From Rubripirellula lacrimiformis (GTDB lineage: Bacteria > Planctomycetota > Planctomycetia > Pirellulales > Pirellulaceae), in the NCBI RefSeq assembly GCF_007741535.1, contig NZ_CP036525.1, positions 1,922,001 to 1,986,000 of the forward strand: a stretch of 64,000 nucleotides of DNA. The letters are read 5' to 3'. The notes under the pieces are model-generated. The model was given only the letters and a program-made list of their open reading frames with translations, ran no database searches and was not told the DNA's origin. Positions 32,455 to 42,076 of the stretch are shown one piece after another. Position numbers and translations under genes: made by a program. Positions within the stretch are counted from its first letter, which is position 1. Each line of letters starts with the position of its first letter.

Positions 32455-33686
32455 GGTTTTAGCGGACTTGCCGATCGTTGCTCGTCTCGGCGTGTAGCAG
32501 CCTCGACGATCGGAAGCTGATCCGGATCCAGCAATCCTAGGTCGACGCAGTGCCGAGCAGCTTCCACGCTGTCTTTGATCGCGAACATCGGAACGCCAAT
32601 GTTCTTGCATTTTCGGATGTGCCGATCCACCTTCTGATCGTGTTCGCTGTCGCCCATGGGATCGATGTCGCGGATGAAAATCGCTTTGATTCGTGATCCA
32701 AACTCTTCCGCGGCAGTCGCGTACAACCTTGCGTCTTCCTGGCCGGAATCGCCCGACAACACGAACGGCAAGTCTGGATACGCATTCATCAGTCGGCGAG
32801 CTTTTTCTAGTTTGTGATCGTGGCCACTCTTCAGAAATTTGTTGGCGTCAAATCCTAGATCCCGCAGCAAAATGGGGCCATCTGGAATCGCATTGATTTC
32901 AATGAAATCGTCCAACAGGTCGTAAAGGTTCCAGGGAGAGCTGCTAACGTAAAAGATTGGATTGTTCGGATCGTTGTCCACGGCAAACTGGCTGCTCGGT
33001 GGATCCAACGCTGCTCGCATCGTCTGCGGCGGCGATCGCTGCATCGCTTCGTACCAGCCGGCGATGCCGGGAAGCGGCGCCCTGGTCCTCGCATTACTAA
33101 AAAATGTCAGCTTGGCCATCGTGCCGATGCTGGTCGCTCCGGTGCGAAGGATCGTGTCGTCTACGTCACTGATCAAGACAAACTTCGCGTTGTCCGGCAC
33201 CGCCATGACTTTGCTGGTCGTCGCCGATTCGATCGCGGATGTCTTGGGGTGGTCGACGATCGCCAATGCCGCATCACTCCAAAACGGCAGCTCGCATCCG
33301 CAGTCGATGCGCTGCATCGTCAAGTGAAAGTAACCCTCGTGGTCGCTAACAGCCCTGCCCGACGCGGATCCCAAACTTGCCTGGACCGTGACGCCAGGGA
33401 TTTCGTCGCTGGCAAAACGCTGAACGGTGTTGGCGAGATTATGCCACCAACGGTCGTCGTTGAAATTCGGATCCAGCGGTGGATTGGTAAGGACGCGTCC
33501 ATGCAAATGGATCGTGTCTGCGGTTGCGTATCCCGTGTAAGCTTGAATTTTCGGAATCCCGGACCGGCCAATCCGCTTCCGCAGTCGCCGTATTCGGACA
33601 TCGGCGAAATCATCAGCCGAAGCGGCCGAGCGAGTGGCGATTTTAAGCAACTCATTTCGCCACGTTGTACTGCCTGCCTTCTTCAT
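32451..33686 (-). CDS. App1-type phosphatidate phosphatase (DUF2183, HAD-like)
   Basis: The 411-residue protein contains the HAD-type active site FVLISDVDDTILRTGATS (DxDDT), the conserved FYVSSSPWNLYDLLDDFIE, the ILLRDLGFD block and the closing VLSGDSGQEDARLYA. This is the App1/Pah1-like phosphatidate phosphatase architecture. The preceding residues 55-150 form a beta-rich domain. It should release phosphate from phosphatidic acid to give diacylglycerol. It is the first gene of a minus-strand run (hydrolase, coupled hypothetical, mscS). Confidence 0.92.
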   Translation of the reverse strand: MKKAGSTTWRNELLKIATRSAASADDFADVRIRRLRKRIGRSGIPKIQAYTGYATADTIHLHGRVLTNPPLDPNFNDDRWWHNLANTVQRFASDEIPGVTVQASLGSASGRAVSDHEGYFHLTMQRIDCGCELPFWSDAALAIVDHPKTSAIESATTSKVMAVPDNAKFVLISDVDDTILRTGATSIGTMAKLTFFSNARTRAPLPGIAGWYEAMQRSPPQTMRAALDPPSSQFAVDNDPNNPIFYVSSSPWNLYDLLDDFIEINAIPDGPILLRDLGFDANKFLKSGHDHKLEKARRLMNAYPDLPFVLSGDSGQEDARLYATAAEEFGSRIKAIFIRDIDPMGDSEHDQKVDRHIRKCKNIGVPMFAIKDSVEAARHCVDLGLLDPDQLPIVEAATRRDEQRSASPLKP

Positions 33687-33689
33687 TTT

Positions 33690-34356
33690 GCGTCCGCTGG
33701 GCTAGATGATTCAATGGTGGGTGGGGACGCGACTTGAAACCCGGTGGCAAGGATCCAGCTTCAAGGGTCCAGCCTCAAGGATCCGGCAAAGTGCGTCGAC
33801 GGTTTACAAGATCGGCATCGTTAAGATACTTGCGTTTGGTCCCCCGAGTCGTATCGAAGTGGAGTTCGAGGCCCCCAAACAACACCCCCGCGACATGAAT
33901 CACAACGTGCAATCCTTCCGTCGATACAGCCGACGACGCCCGCAATCGACGTGCCAAGACGCGGATTAAGCGACGAGCGATCCATAAGTGTCGCGATTCA
34001 AGTCATCTCGCCCCCGCCGCGCAGCGGTTTGCGGGGGCGAGAGTTACAGTGAGAGGGGAAAGAAAGAAACGACAGTTATGGATCGCTCGTTGCGAAACGG
34101 GTGTGGTTTCCGAATCGCAACTTCAATTCTGCGATGATCGTCTCGAACGGGGTGCGGTCTCACCGTTCATGTTGGTCTCTGCGCGATCAAGGGCAGCAAG
34201 TGTTCGGTCAAGTGTCTGGGAATTGCTCCGTACCACCACAAGTCGCTCCAGACTGGATGGAATTGATGCCCCGGTTCGGCATGAGGATTGCTTAGCTGTG
34301 GCGGAAGATCTGCGAAGCTTGCACTTCTCTGTCGTAGAGAAACTGCTTCGGCTTCG
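33690..34356. other. Intergenic region with a strong palindrome
   Basis: No coding region is convincing in these 670 bases. The perfect inverted repeat TCTCGCCCCCGC (34006-34017) and GCGGGGGCGAGA (34031-34042), with loop CGCGCAGCGGTTT, could be a bidirectional terminator without a T-run or a dispersed planctomycete palindrome. Confidence 0.6.
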
Positions 34357-34416
34357 ATGTCTCTCGAATCTTCCCCCCCGCCTCATACGATATCGCCCCA
34401 CACGGACATCCGGTTC

Positions 34417-35148
34417 ATGAACCATGCAATCAACGCGGAACCGTTCGATCCGGTTCGCCGCACCTCGTTTCTGCGTCGTACTTGGTTCGTGCTAAACGCC
34501 TGGGTCAAAGACCCACTGCATGTCGCTACGATCTGCCCGAGTTCTCCATTTCTGACACATCACTTGGCAAATCGGGATTGTGTTCGAAACGCGGAGCGAA
34601 TCATCGAGCTCGGGCCAGGTGCAGGTGGGACCACGCAGGCGTTGCTGGAGAACATGCGGTTCGACGCGGAACTTCTTGCGGTGGAGAAAACCCAGGCCTT
34701 CTCGGAAGCTCTCGCATCTATCAGCGATCCACGACTGAATGTTTCCATCGCCGACGCAATTGACCTGGTCGATATCGTGTTGGATCGAAAACTCGGGCTG
34801 GCTGACGTCGTTGTATCGGGTATACCATTCAGTAGCATCCCGGAGTCAGTCGCCAAGAAGATTACTCGTTCGATCTATGAAGTGTTGCGTCCAGGCGGTG
34901 TGTTCATTGCGTATCAGCTGAGGTCCAATGTCAATGATTACGCTCGACCTTACTTTGGTCGCGCTAAGACCGAGTCAATTCCAATCAACCTGCCCCCATT
35001 GACTGCGTTCGTCTGGACGAAGGTCGGCGGGGCCACCACAGGAGAATGCGATGGCGACGACTACGACGGACCGCAACAAGACCAAAGCGTGGACCCAGGA
35101 TCGCGGTGGCGTGCAGGCGACGATGGAATCAACGATCGGCATGCGTGA
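34417..35148 (+). CDS. Class I SAM methyltransferase, phospholipid N-methyltransferase-like
   Basis: The start is MNHAINAEP at 34417 (or MSLESSPPP at 34357). The SAM-binding motif I is IIELGPGAGGTTQALL (about residue 64 from 34417), followed by ELLAVEKTQAF, NVSIADAIDL and GIPFSSIPESVAKKITRSIYEVLRPGGVFIAYQL. The FSSIP and preceding ICPSSPFLTHHL match PmtA/rRNA-adenine-like methyltransferases that methylate phosphatidylethanolamine. The last 35 codons overlap the next gene and look out of character, so the true end may be altered by a frameshift near 35030. Confidence 0.8.
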   Translation: MNHAINAEPFDPVRRTSFLRRTWFVLNAWVKDPLHVATICPSSPFLTHHLANRDCVRNAERIIELGPGAGGTTQALLENMRFDAELLAVEKTQAFSEALASISDPRLNVSIADAIDLVDIVLDRKLGLADVVVSGIPFSSIPESVAKKITRSIYEVLRPGGVFIAYQLRSNVNDYARPYFGRAKTESIPINLPPLTAFVWTKVGGATTGECDGDDYDGPQQDQSVDPGSRWRAGDDGINDRHA

Positions 35149-35323
35149 TGGCGTAGCTGTTCTTCGGTTTAGCTTTCCGCATGACGATCGACATGACGAA
35201 TTATCGACAGCGTCGCGGGAGTCCGTTTTCGCCAAGTTCGACGAGGCAAAGGTCGCGTTGTTGCGTAAGGACCAGACCTCCGTCGGCGAGTTGAGTCGAT
35301 TCCATCAGTTCGTAAGCCACTAG
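35051..35323 (+). CDS. Small hypothetical protein overlapping the methyltransferase end
   Basis: AGGAG seven bases before ATG 35051 is one of the strongest ribosome-binding sites in the window. The 90-residue product is hydrophilic and carries GVAVLRFSFPHDDRHDELSTASRESVFAKFDEAKVALLRKDQTSV. It overlaps the methyltransferase gene by 98 bases. No family recognised. Confidence 0.55.
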   Translation: MATTTTDRNKTKAWTQDRGGVQATMESTIGMRDGVAVLRFSFPHDDRHDELSTASRESVFAKFDEAKVALLRKDQTSVGELSRFHQFVSH

Positions 35324-35330
35324 AATGACC

Positions 35331-36503
35331 ATGGCGTTCATCGTGACGGTCTTGCTGCTTGCAGGACTGATTTTTCTCACATTCGGTACATTGCTTAACC
35401 TGAGCAGCAATCCGCATTGGTTCGTTCGCGGCTGGGATTTTCCACGCGTTCAGATCGTAGTGATCGTTTGGTTGTTGGTGGCAGCCTATGGTGTGGTGCG
35501 ATGGAGCGTTCCAGAATCCAAAGTGTTGCCCGCATGGCCATTCATCACGCTGGCGGTCATCGAAACATGCTGGCATGGTTTCTTGATCATGCCGTATACG
35601 CCGTTGATGAAGAAGCAAGCCGCTGACACAACGCCGGAACGATTGGCTGACCACCGCCAAGACGATGCAACTGTCCGAATGGTGATGAGCAATGTAGAAA
35701 TGGAAAACGATCAATATGAACGCTGGATGAAGGTGATGCGGCGGGCGTCGCCCGATTTGCTATTCGTCGTAGAGATTGATCAAAAGTGGATCGAAGGTGT
35801 CGCGGATTTAATCGACGAGTACCCTCACCGCATCATCGAGCCTCAGGACAACTGGTACGGGATGATGCTGCTATCTCGAATGCCTATCGAAGATTTCGAA
35901 TTGCGTCACTTGGTGCAAGAAGATGTTCCTTCGATCGACGCCCAGGTTCGCATGGATGACAACACATTGATTCGGTTCATCGGCGTCCATCCACGGCCTC
36001 CTGAACCGATCCGCGATACCGACGCGACCGCGCGGGATGCGGAACTGACGCTGTGGGGAGAAGAATTGGCCAAGGAAAATGGTCCGGCCATCATCGGCGG
36101 CGATTTGAACGATGTCGCTTGGTCCCAGACTACGCGTCTATTCCTTCGCGTCAGTGGGATGCTTGACCCGCGCCGTGGACGTGGCTTTTTCAACTCGTTC
36201 CATGCAGGCCATTGGTATCTGAGGTTTCCTCTCGATCACATCTTTCATTCGCCGCATTTCACGATCAGTCGAATCGAGCGGCTGGAGAATGTTGGGTCAG
36301 ACCATTTTCCAATCATGATCGACCTGTGCTACGCGCCGCAGGAAAAGTCGCGGCATGAAAGACTCGATCGAAAAGAGTCAGATGGCGAGGAAGTCGATAC
36401 GCGATTGGATAGGGCTTCCGAAGACCAAGACTTGCAAGGCGAAGCCGTCGATGGCGACCCAGGCAACGGGGAGCGAGAAGTGAACAGCAGTTCCGCATCG
36501 TGA
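35331..36503 (+). CDS. Membrane-anchored endonuclease/exonuclease/phosphatase (EEP) family protein
   Basis: The ATG at 35331 (MAFIVTVLLLAGLIF) or 35325 starts about 390 residues. Three N-terminal hydrophobic helices (residues 3-22, 42-60, 70-88) precede an EEP domain. NVEMENDQYERW, PDLLFVVEIDQKW, RFIGVHPRPP, IIGGDLNDVAWS and GSDHFPIMIDL provide the metal and catalytic Asn, Glu, Asp and His residues. A charged C-terminal tail of about 50 residues follows. The substrate may be a phosphodiester or phospholipid head group. It follows the methyltransferase on the same strand. Confidence 0.88.
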   Translation: MAFIVTVLLLAGLIFLTFGTLLNLSSNPHWFVRGWDFPRVQIVVIVWLLVAAYGVVRWSVPESKVLPAWPFITLAVIETCWHGFLIMPYTPLMKKQAADTTPERLADHRQDDATVRMVMSNVEMENDQYERWMKVMRRASPDLLFVVEIDQKWIEGVADLIDEYPHRIIEPQDNWYGMMLLSRMPIEDFELRHLVQEDVPSIDAQVRMDDNTLIRFIGVHPRPPEPIRDTDATARDAELTLWGEELAKENGPAIIGGDLNDVAWSQTTRLFLRVSGMLDPRRGRGFFNSFHAGHWYLRFPLDHIFHSPHFTISRIERLENVGSDHFPIMIDLCYAPQEKSRHERLDRKESDGEEVDTRLDRASEDQDLQGEAVDGDPGNGEREVNSSSAS

Positions 36504-36797
36504 CGAATTTGGTCAAGAGTTCTGGCCCACCGGTTCCGCAGTGGCATCCTAAGAATTCCGACGTCAGACCTTCTATCGAAATTCGGGCTCAGAACCGCGT
36601 CCAGCTTCGGACCGGGCATTGCAACGATATCAACGTTTCGCCACGTGGATAAATTCGGCCGAAACGCATCTCGCTACTGCCACGCTGCGGATGGTGGCAA
36701 ACACCCGATCCTCGAATCAAGGTAGCGGCGAAGGCCGGAGGTGACTACGACGACTTCACTCCGGGTAAACTCCCAAGATGACCTGTCACCGGATGCC

Positions 36798-36980
36798 GGT
36801 TGGTGACGTTTGCCGACGTCTCTGGCCATGGACCGACTGCTTCCGTGATCATGGCGATGGTTCATTGTCATCGTGTTCAGCATGCTTACGATGGATCACA
36901 TCCGCATCCAAGTGATGTGCTGGCCTGCATCCATCAGCAGCTGTGCGTCAATGATCGAGAGCATTCTGTCACTGGCATGA
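36798..36980 (+). pseudogene. Fragment of a SpoIIE/RsbU-type protein phosphatase
   Basis: The 60 residues VTFADVSGHGPTASVIMAMVHCHRVQHAYDGSHPHPSDVLACIHQQLC match the metal-binding start of PP2C-like sigma-factor regulators (DVSGHG). The rest of the gene is missing on both sides, so this is a relic. The surrounding 36504-37223 contains no other gene. Confidence 0.7.
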
Positions 36981-37223
36981 GGGATTCAGGCGAGCATTGA
37001 CTGCCTGCGATGGATGGATCATCCGATTCGCTTCGTAACAGCGACCAGGCGTTGGCCATCCACCGTGGCTCGGAAGACCAGTCGGTCGAGAAAACTGTGA
37101 TCGTTTTTTCGACGCGATCGTGCGAAAAGAACTGTTAACCAGAGGTTCGGAGTGATTTTCAACAGCAGCCGCCATCACGCCACATCGCGTGGATGTTCGC
37201 GATTCGATCGATGTCTGCTCCGC

Positions 37224-37787
37224 CTACCGTCGCTCGGCGACGATCTCAAATGGAGGACTCCCAAACCGGCGTCGCAGCCAATTCAAAGTACGCAGCACCG
37301 TCGGGATCGAAACTAGGTATTTCTGTACTCTAAACTTGCCAGGAAAGTTCATCAAAGAGAGCCCCACCAGAATCGTTATTAATCCTTGCCCTGGCAGGAC
37401 CAACATTCCGATTCCTAGGACCAGGAAGGTCGCACCGAGAAGGTTCTTGGCAACTAAGATCGCTACATAGATCGTCCACCGAATCGTGTCTTCAGGCGCA
37501 GCAGATCTTCGTTTGGCAGAACAGAAATAGTCATGCGGTAACCGCACCGCGATCCAGGGAATCGCCACGAGTGTGAATAGGAACGTCACAGCGGAGACCG
37601 AAACGAGCCACCATAGAATCGGATGATAGGCGAAAATTTTAGCACCTCGTCGAAGAACTTTTCTGACCTTTCCTACGCAGCTTTCCGCTTGTGCATGAGC
37701 AACCCGCGTGCCGCAGTCGCTGGAATGGCACGGAAGTCGCGTAGCCTGTCTTTTCCCACGAAGCACCGATTGTGTTTCGAAATTCAA
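37224..37787 (-). CDS. PGPGW-type transmembrane protein
   Basis: The core MLVLPGQGLITILVGLSLMNFPGKF is the signature of the PGPGW membrane protein family (two hydrophobic hairpin helices). Two further helices occur at about residues 55-80 and 106-125. From the first ATG the product has 187 residues, but the N-terminal 37 residues are unlike a membrane protein; a GTG at 37676 (VGKVRKVL) is a better start. It is divergent from the cardiolipin synthase gene. Confidence 0.8.
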   Translation of the reverse strand: MNFETQSVLRGKRQATRLPCHSSDCGTRVAHAQAESCVGKVRKVLRRGAKIFAYHPILWWLVSVSAVTFLFTLVAIPWIAVRLPHDYFCSAKRRSAAPEDTIRWTIYVAILVAKNLLGATFLVLGIGMLVLPGQGLITILVGLSLMNFPGKFRVQKYLVSIPTVLRTLNWLRRRFGSPPFEIVAERR

Positions 37788-37805
37788 ACCACCAGAGCAA
37801 TTCCT

Positions 37806-39401
37806 ATGCTGCCGAAGGATGACGTCACGCCGTCACGCTGGTCGTTCTTATGGCGAGCGGTACACTGGCCGGGTGAAATTCGCGATTGGATTTTGCACGC
37901 CCTGCTATTTCCATTTTGGTTCTTGTGCCGAAAAAATGAACGAATCCGGCGATTCGCGGCGTGGCTTCGTTTCCGGCGCCGGCGGCTAACTGCGGTATTT
38001 CTTCTGGTTGCGCATTTGCTGGGCGCAGCCGCATCGCTGAACGTGTTGACGGAACAGCGGACCCCCCAGGGTGCGATTGCCTGGATCGTCTCGCTCAATA
38101 CGTTTCCATATCTAGCCGTGCCGATGTATTGGCTGGTGGGTGAAACTGACTATGGCGAGCATGCGATCGCTTATCGCGCAAGTACCTCGAAGGGGCAGCC
38201 AATCGTGGCCAGGCTCTACCGGGATCTCCAGAAGGCGAACCTTATCGTTCCGGACAGAACGGACACACATCGTCTGGTGACCCGCCTCGTCAAACTTCCC
38301 GTCACCCGAGGCAACGAAGCGAAGCTGCTGATCGACGGGCCGGCCACTTTTGACGCAATGATGAATTCCATCGAGTCAGCTAAATCGTATGTGTTGGTCG
38401 AGTTTTACATCGTTCGTGATGATCAGATAGGTCGCAGTCTTCAAGAGCTGTTGATCAAAAAATCCAAGCAAGGCGTCCGAGTCTCGATGCTGTACGACGA
38501 ATATGGCAGTCGTGACTTGCCGAATCGTTACGTGGAAGAACTGCGAGCGGCGGGCGTTCAGGTCCGCGGTTTCAATTCGCCAATGTCTGACGGATCCACT
38601 ACACGCCTGAATTTTCGAAATCACCGGAAATTGGTGATCGTGGATGGCGAGACGGCGTTCGTGGGTGGGCACAATGTTGGCGATGAATATCGCTACGGCG
38701 TCGGTGAGCTAGGACTCTATCGAGACACCCATGTGCAAGTCGATGGCCCACTCGTTCAATGTTGTCAGGTCGTGTTTGCCGAAGACTGGCACGCGGTAAC
38801 GGATGAATTACTCACGCACCTCCATTGGCAACCAACCGTAACCGCTGAACCGGGTGTCGAGGCAGTTTGCGTTCCCACGGGGCCCGCCGACGAGTTCGAG
38901 ACGGCATCAATGTTTTTCATGCAGCTCATTCATTCAGCAAAAGAACGCGTTTGGATCGCGACTCCCTATTTCGTTCCTGACGAACAAATGGTGACCACCT
39001 TAAAGCTGGCAGCACTTCGGGGCGTGGATGTTCGGATTCTGATTCCCGAGAAATCGGATGCCACACTCGTATGGCTGTCCTCGTTTTCATATCTCGAAGA
39101 ACTTGATGCTGCGGGCGTCCGTGTCTACCGATATCAAGACCGCTTCATGCACCAGAAGGTCATGTTGGTCGACGACTCAGTGGCTGTCATTGGCACCGCC
39201 AATTTTGACAACCGATCATTTCGACTGAACTTCGAACTGATGCTCGCCTTTTTTGACGAGAAATTCGTCAAGGAAGTCGCACGCATGCTGGAGTCGGATC
39301 TCCGTGATTGCAAGCTCGCCGATAGCCAAGAGCTTGCCGAGAGCACGTACGCTTTTCAAACGCTCGTGCGGGCATCACGCCTCTTGGCGCCGATTCAGTA
39401 G
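37806..39401 (+). CDS. cls: Cardiolipin synthase (PLD superfamily)
   Basis: The start MLPKDDVTPS at 37806 gives 531 residues. Two hydrophobic helices (about residues 59-78 and 88-105) anchor the protein. Two HxK(x)4D motifs, NHRKLVIVDGETAFVGGHN (near 273) and MHQKVMLVDDSVAVIGTANFDNRSF (near 451), form the PLD active site. This is the standard ClsA layout, transferring a phosphatidyl group between phosphatidylglycerol molecules. It belongs with pcs, the App1 gene and the methyltransferase as a phospholipid gene neighbourhood. Confidence 0.93.
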   Translation: MLPKDDVTPSRWSFLWRAVHWPGEIRDWILHALLFPFWFLCRKNERIRRFAAWLRFRRRRLTAVFLLVAHLLGAAASLNVLTEQRTPQGAIAWIVSLNTFPYLAVPMYWLVGETDYGEHAIAYRASTSKGQPIVARLYRDLQKANLIVPDRTDTHRLVTRLVKLPVTRGNEAKLLIDGPATFDAMMNSIESAKSYVLVEFYIVRDDQIGRSLQELLIKKSKQGVRVSMLYDEYGSRDLPNRYVEELRAAGVQVRGFNSPMSDGSTTRLNFRNHRKLVIVDGETAFVGGHNVGDEYRYGVGELGLYRDTHVQVDGPLVQCCQVVFAEDWHAVTDELLTHLHWQPTVTAEPGVEAVCVPTGPADEFETASMFFMQLIHSAKERVWIATPYFVPDEQMVTTLKLAALRGVDVRILIPEKSDATLVWLSSFSYLEELDAAGVRVYRYQDRFMHQKVMLVDDSVAVIGTANFDNRSFRLNFELMLAFFDEKFVKEVARMLESDLRDCKLADSQELAESTYAFQTLVRASRLLAPIQ

Positions 39402-39415
39402 CGCACCGCCGCCTT

Positions 39416-39480
39416 CGTAGGACGGCCTTTCCAGGCCGTCAGTTCTGTACTCAACGACGGCCAAGAAAGGCAATCCTACG
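39416..39480. repeat. Dispersed-type palindrome after cls
   Basis: CGTAGGACGGCCTTTCCAGG (39416-) pairs with ...GGCAATCCTACG (-39480) over 25 bases with four mismatches and a 15-base loop. It lies 15 bases after the cls stop and probably acts as a terminator or is a member of a dispersed intergenic palindrome family. The remaining sequence up to 39803 shows no gene. Confidence 0.7.
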
Positions 39481-39803
39481 GGGATTCTTGGAATGACTTT
39501 GTGCTTCAGTTCCGCTCGCAGCCCGTTGGACAGGTCCACCCGGGGAAAACTTGATGGTTACGAAACTTAGCGAGCACATCCGAGGCGGACTTCGGGCTGC
39601 AGACGATCGACGGTGGGCGTGATCTGCTATCGAGCCGCCACTGTATCGTCAGCGAGCAGGACGATCGCCGACGGATTGGTTCGATCTGCCATGGGGCGTT
39701 TCAGGATGGGGGCACACTTCGGGAAGCGGACGGCCACGCAATTGTTCTGCGTCTCGTTGGCTTAGCCGCATTCGGAGAACTGGAACGGCATGTTGGCGTC
39801 AAG

Positions 39804-40685
39804 CTACAGTATGGTTGTGTCGAACGATCCGACTGTCCCAACCTCGTCGCAATCTTTTGGATTGGCAACTCGACAAACGATCACAGAGATGTTGTCGTTG
39901 CCCCCTGCTCGATTCGCTTCGTCAATCAATTGCCGACTCGACTGCTCGCTATTACCGGCCGACGAGGTGATATTCCGAATCGTCTCATCATCCACCATGC
40001 CTGTCAGCCCGTCGCTGCACAAAATTAGGATGTCGTCCGACTGCAGTCGACACCGCAATGCCTCGGGACGCACCTGTTGATTGCCACCACCGACGCAATT
40101 CCAGAGCACGTGCCGCCAGCGTTTGAGGGCATCATCGTCGGGCGACATGCCGCTCGATTCGATCATTTGTTGAGCAACCGTGTGGTCCGTTGTCAGTTGC
40201 TTCAATTCGCCATCTCGAAGTAGGTAGCAGCGACTGTCGCCTGCATGAACGACGAACACTCGCGGCCACAGCAAATATGCCATCGTCACGGTTGTTCCCA
40301 TGCGGCGATCGCCCGGCCCGGCCACCGACCACAATTCTTCTTGTACCGACGTCAAGCAATTGGAGAGCTCGTTTTCGAAGTCCTGCTCATCGTCGGACGA
40401 CAGTTTCAAGAACCACTGCATCATGTCCAGCACGTATTTTGCCGACGCCTCCACTGCTGTGCGGCTCGCCTGCTCGCCGCCCTGATGGCCGCCCATTCCA
40501 TCGGCAACAACCAGCAAGCTGCCTTCCTGACAACCAAATAATTCCTCGTTCTGCCTTTTCGGAATGTCCGTTTGTCGAACGGTTAGATATCGTCGCAGAT
40601 CGGCAACTAGGAAATGATCTTGGTTCTCATTGCGTTTCTTGCCGACGTCACTGGCACCAAAGATGTCGAAACAGCTCATGCTCAT
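39804..40685 (-). CDS. PP2C-family serine/threonine protein phosphatase
   Basis: The 293-residue cytoplasmic protein shows the PP2C metal-binding motifs in order: KRNENQDHF, VVADGMGGHQGGEQAS, MGTTVTMAYL, VVHAGDSRCYLLRDGEL, LILCSDGLTGMV and GGNDNISVIV. It should dephosphorylate Ser/Thr residues and oppose Hanks-type kinases, which are abundant in planctomycetes. A 430-base gap (40686-41115) upstream holds no gene. Confidence 0.95.
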   Translation of the reverse strand: MSMSCFDIFGASDVGKKRNENQDHFLVADLRRYLTVRQTDIPKRQNEELFGCQEGSLLVVADGMGGHQGGEQASRTAVEASAKYVLDMMQWFLKLSSDDEQDFENELSNCLTSVQEELWSVAGPGDRRMGTTVTMAYLLWPRVFVVHAGDSRCYLLRDGELKQLTTDHTVAQQMIESSGMSPDDDALKRWRHVLWNCVGGGNQQVRPEALRCRLQSDDILILCSDGLTGMVDDETIRNITSSAGNSEQSSRQLIDEANRAGGNDNISVIVCRVANPKDCDEVGTVGSFDTTIL

Positions 40686-41115
40686 TGGATATTTCCTGCT
40701 CGCGAACGTTAACTTCGGTTGTTTCAGTGAACTTCAAAGGTTTGCCAAAGGGGCGATCCAGAAGGAGAATAGCTGTACCCGCTAAGATGAGCTGCGAGCC
40801 GAAAATTCGGGCCGACACGAACCCGTCCATTCTCGGAACTTCTACAGCGGCCCGGTAAGAACTGGTCCGTGCGCTTCGATGGCGAAGTTGAAGGTGGGGC
40901 TGCGACGGCGCATCAAAAAACGGACTCGCAAATCAATGATTTCAGTTTGCCGAAGCGAACAAAGCAACGTTCCTCGGATCGCATGCAGACGGTAACTGTG
41001 ACGCGAACGGCTGCTAGTCTTGTTTGCACTTTGCATCACGCAACCGCTAGAACCGTCGCCCTATCGAGCCGCATCGATCGATTGGAAACCGCTTGCGCCC
41101 GCTCGCAAAATTCTT

Positions 41116-41286
41116 TTAGATGTTTTGAACTGGAGGGGCGGTCACCTTGTCGAGTGGTTGGCCGCAACATTCAAGCTTTGTCGTACAGTTCTTGCAGTCG
41201 CATCCGCCGGTGACATGGACTTCGAATGAGCACTTGGTGCAACGATACATGTCACCGGTCTTGGGTGCTTCCAAATTGTTAGCCAT
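41116..41286 (-). CDS. Small rubredoxin/desulfoferrodoxin-N-like zinc or iron protein
   Basis: The start at 41286 (MANNLEAPKTGDMYRC) gives 56 residues. Two cysteine pairs, YRCTKCSFEV and LECCGQPL, plus CDCKNC follow the desulforedoxin-like pattern T-G-x-x-Y-x-C-x-x-C...C-C-G-x-P, which binds one iron or zinc. A role in redox stress is inferred. A GAAGG motif precedes the ATG. Confidence 0.75.
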   Translation of the reverse strand: MANNLEAPKTGDMYRCTKCSFEVHVTGGCDCKNCTTKLECCGQPLDKVTAPPVQNI

Positions 41287-41380
41287 CGGAAAACCTTCGA
41301 GAGAGAGGATGTTTGGTTCTCCTGGAAGGCATAGCAAATCGCGTTCCCCTTGCCCTGCTCTGGCACTCCGATCACTTCGT

Positions 41381-41719
41381 CTACGCTTTGCTTTTGGAAC
41401 CGCGAAGGTGGTCGGCAAAGTCAGGCGGGGCGTCGAACGAAGGCACCATCATGCCTGCGCTGCTGACGAGGGCGTCCAGTCTGCCGAGTTGTTCGACCAT
41501 TTTGTCGACGCATGCCTTGGCAGTTTCGGGCGATGAGAGATCAAGCTGCTCGATAATGCACCGCTGACCAGTCGCTTCCGCCGCTTCGGCATTTTTTTGT
41601 GCTTCGGCTGCTTTGTGGGCGAATGTGATGGTGACGTCATGACCCGATTTGGCCAAAGCAATGGCAGTACCTCGCCCAATTCCAGTGCTGCCGCCAGCGA
41701 CGATTGCCCTTCGTGACAT
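41381..41719 (-). pseudogene. Truncated short-chain dehydrogenase
   Basis: From ATG 41719, MSRRAIVAGGSTGIGRGTAIALAKSGHDVTI is a normal SDR cofactor-binding start (TGxxxGIG-type), followed by DLSSPETAK and GRLDALVSSAGM. The frame ends after about 112 residues, before the Ser-Tyr-Lys catalytic region, where a full SDR has about 250. No remainder is found downstream. Confidence 0.75.
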
Positions 41720-42076
41720 TTCTTTTTTATGTGCGTTTCGGGACTCGCCAATGCTCGTATAGCGAAAGTTCTGGCGACTAGCGCCAGTATTTCGATGCAA
41801 TGAGTGCGCCGGTTGGCCTAGATATTGCTATTCCGTTGGTTCGATTCCTACGTTTCGTTACCCACCGCTGAATCCAATCGGAACCGAACGTGTCAAAGCC
41901 CCGAACAGACACGGCACCGCTTAGACGGGAGCTCACCCCGAAATGAGGCGAAGGTGGGATTCGCTAGCCCCGACGCAGTTCCTGACGATTCTGGCAATGT
42001 TCTGATGACGATGGAAATTCTCTTCAGTCTCAACCGAGTGCGTCTATTCGACAGTCCACATTCTCGAAGCAGTCCA

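Noticed and set aside
33706-33969. 87-codon plus-strand frame after the App1-type gene
   Set aside because: No ribosome-binding site, low-complexity start made of repeated GGATCCAGC-like units, and no homology that I recognise.
41825-42076. Longer N-terminus for the secreted protein at 42077
   Set aside because: Residues before the Met at 42077 are polar and would bury the signal peptide; no ribosome-binding site is apparent at 41825.
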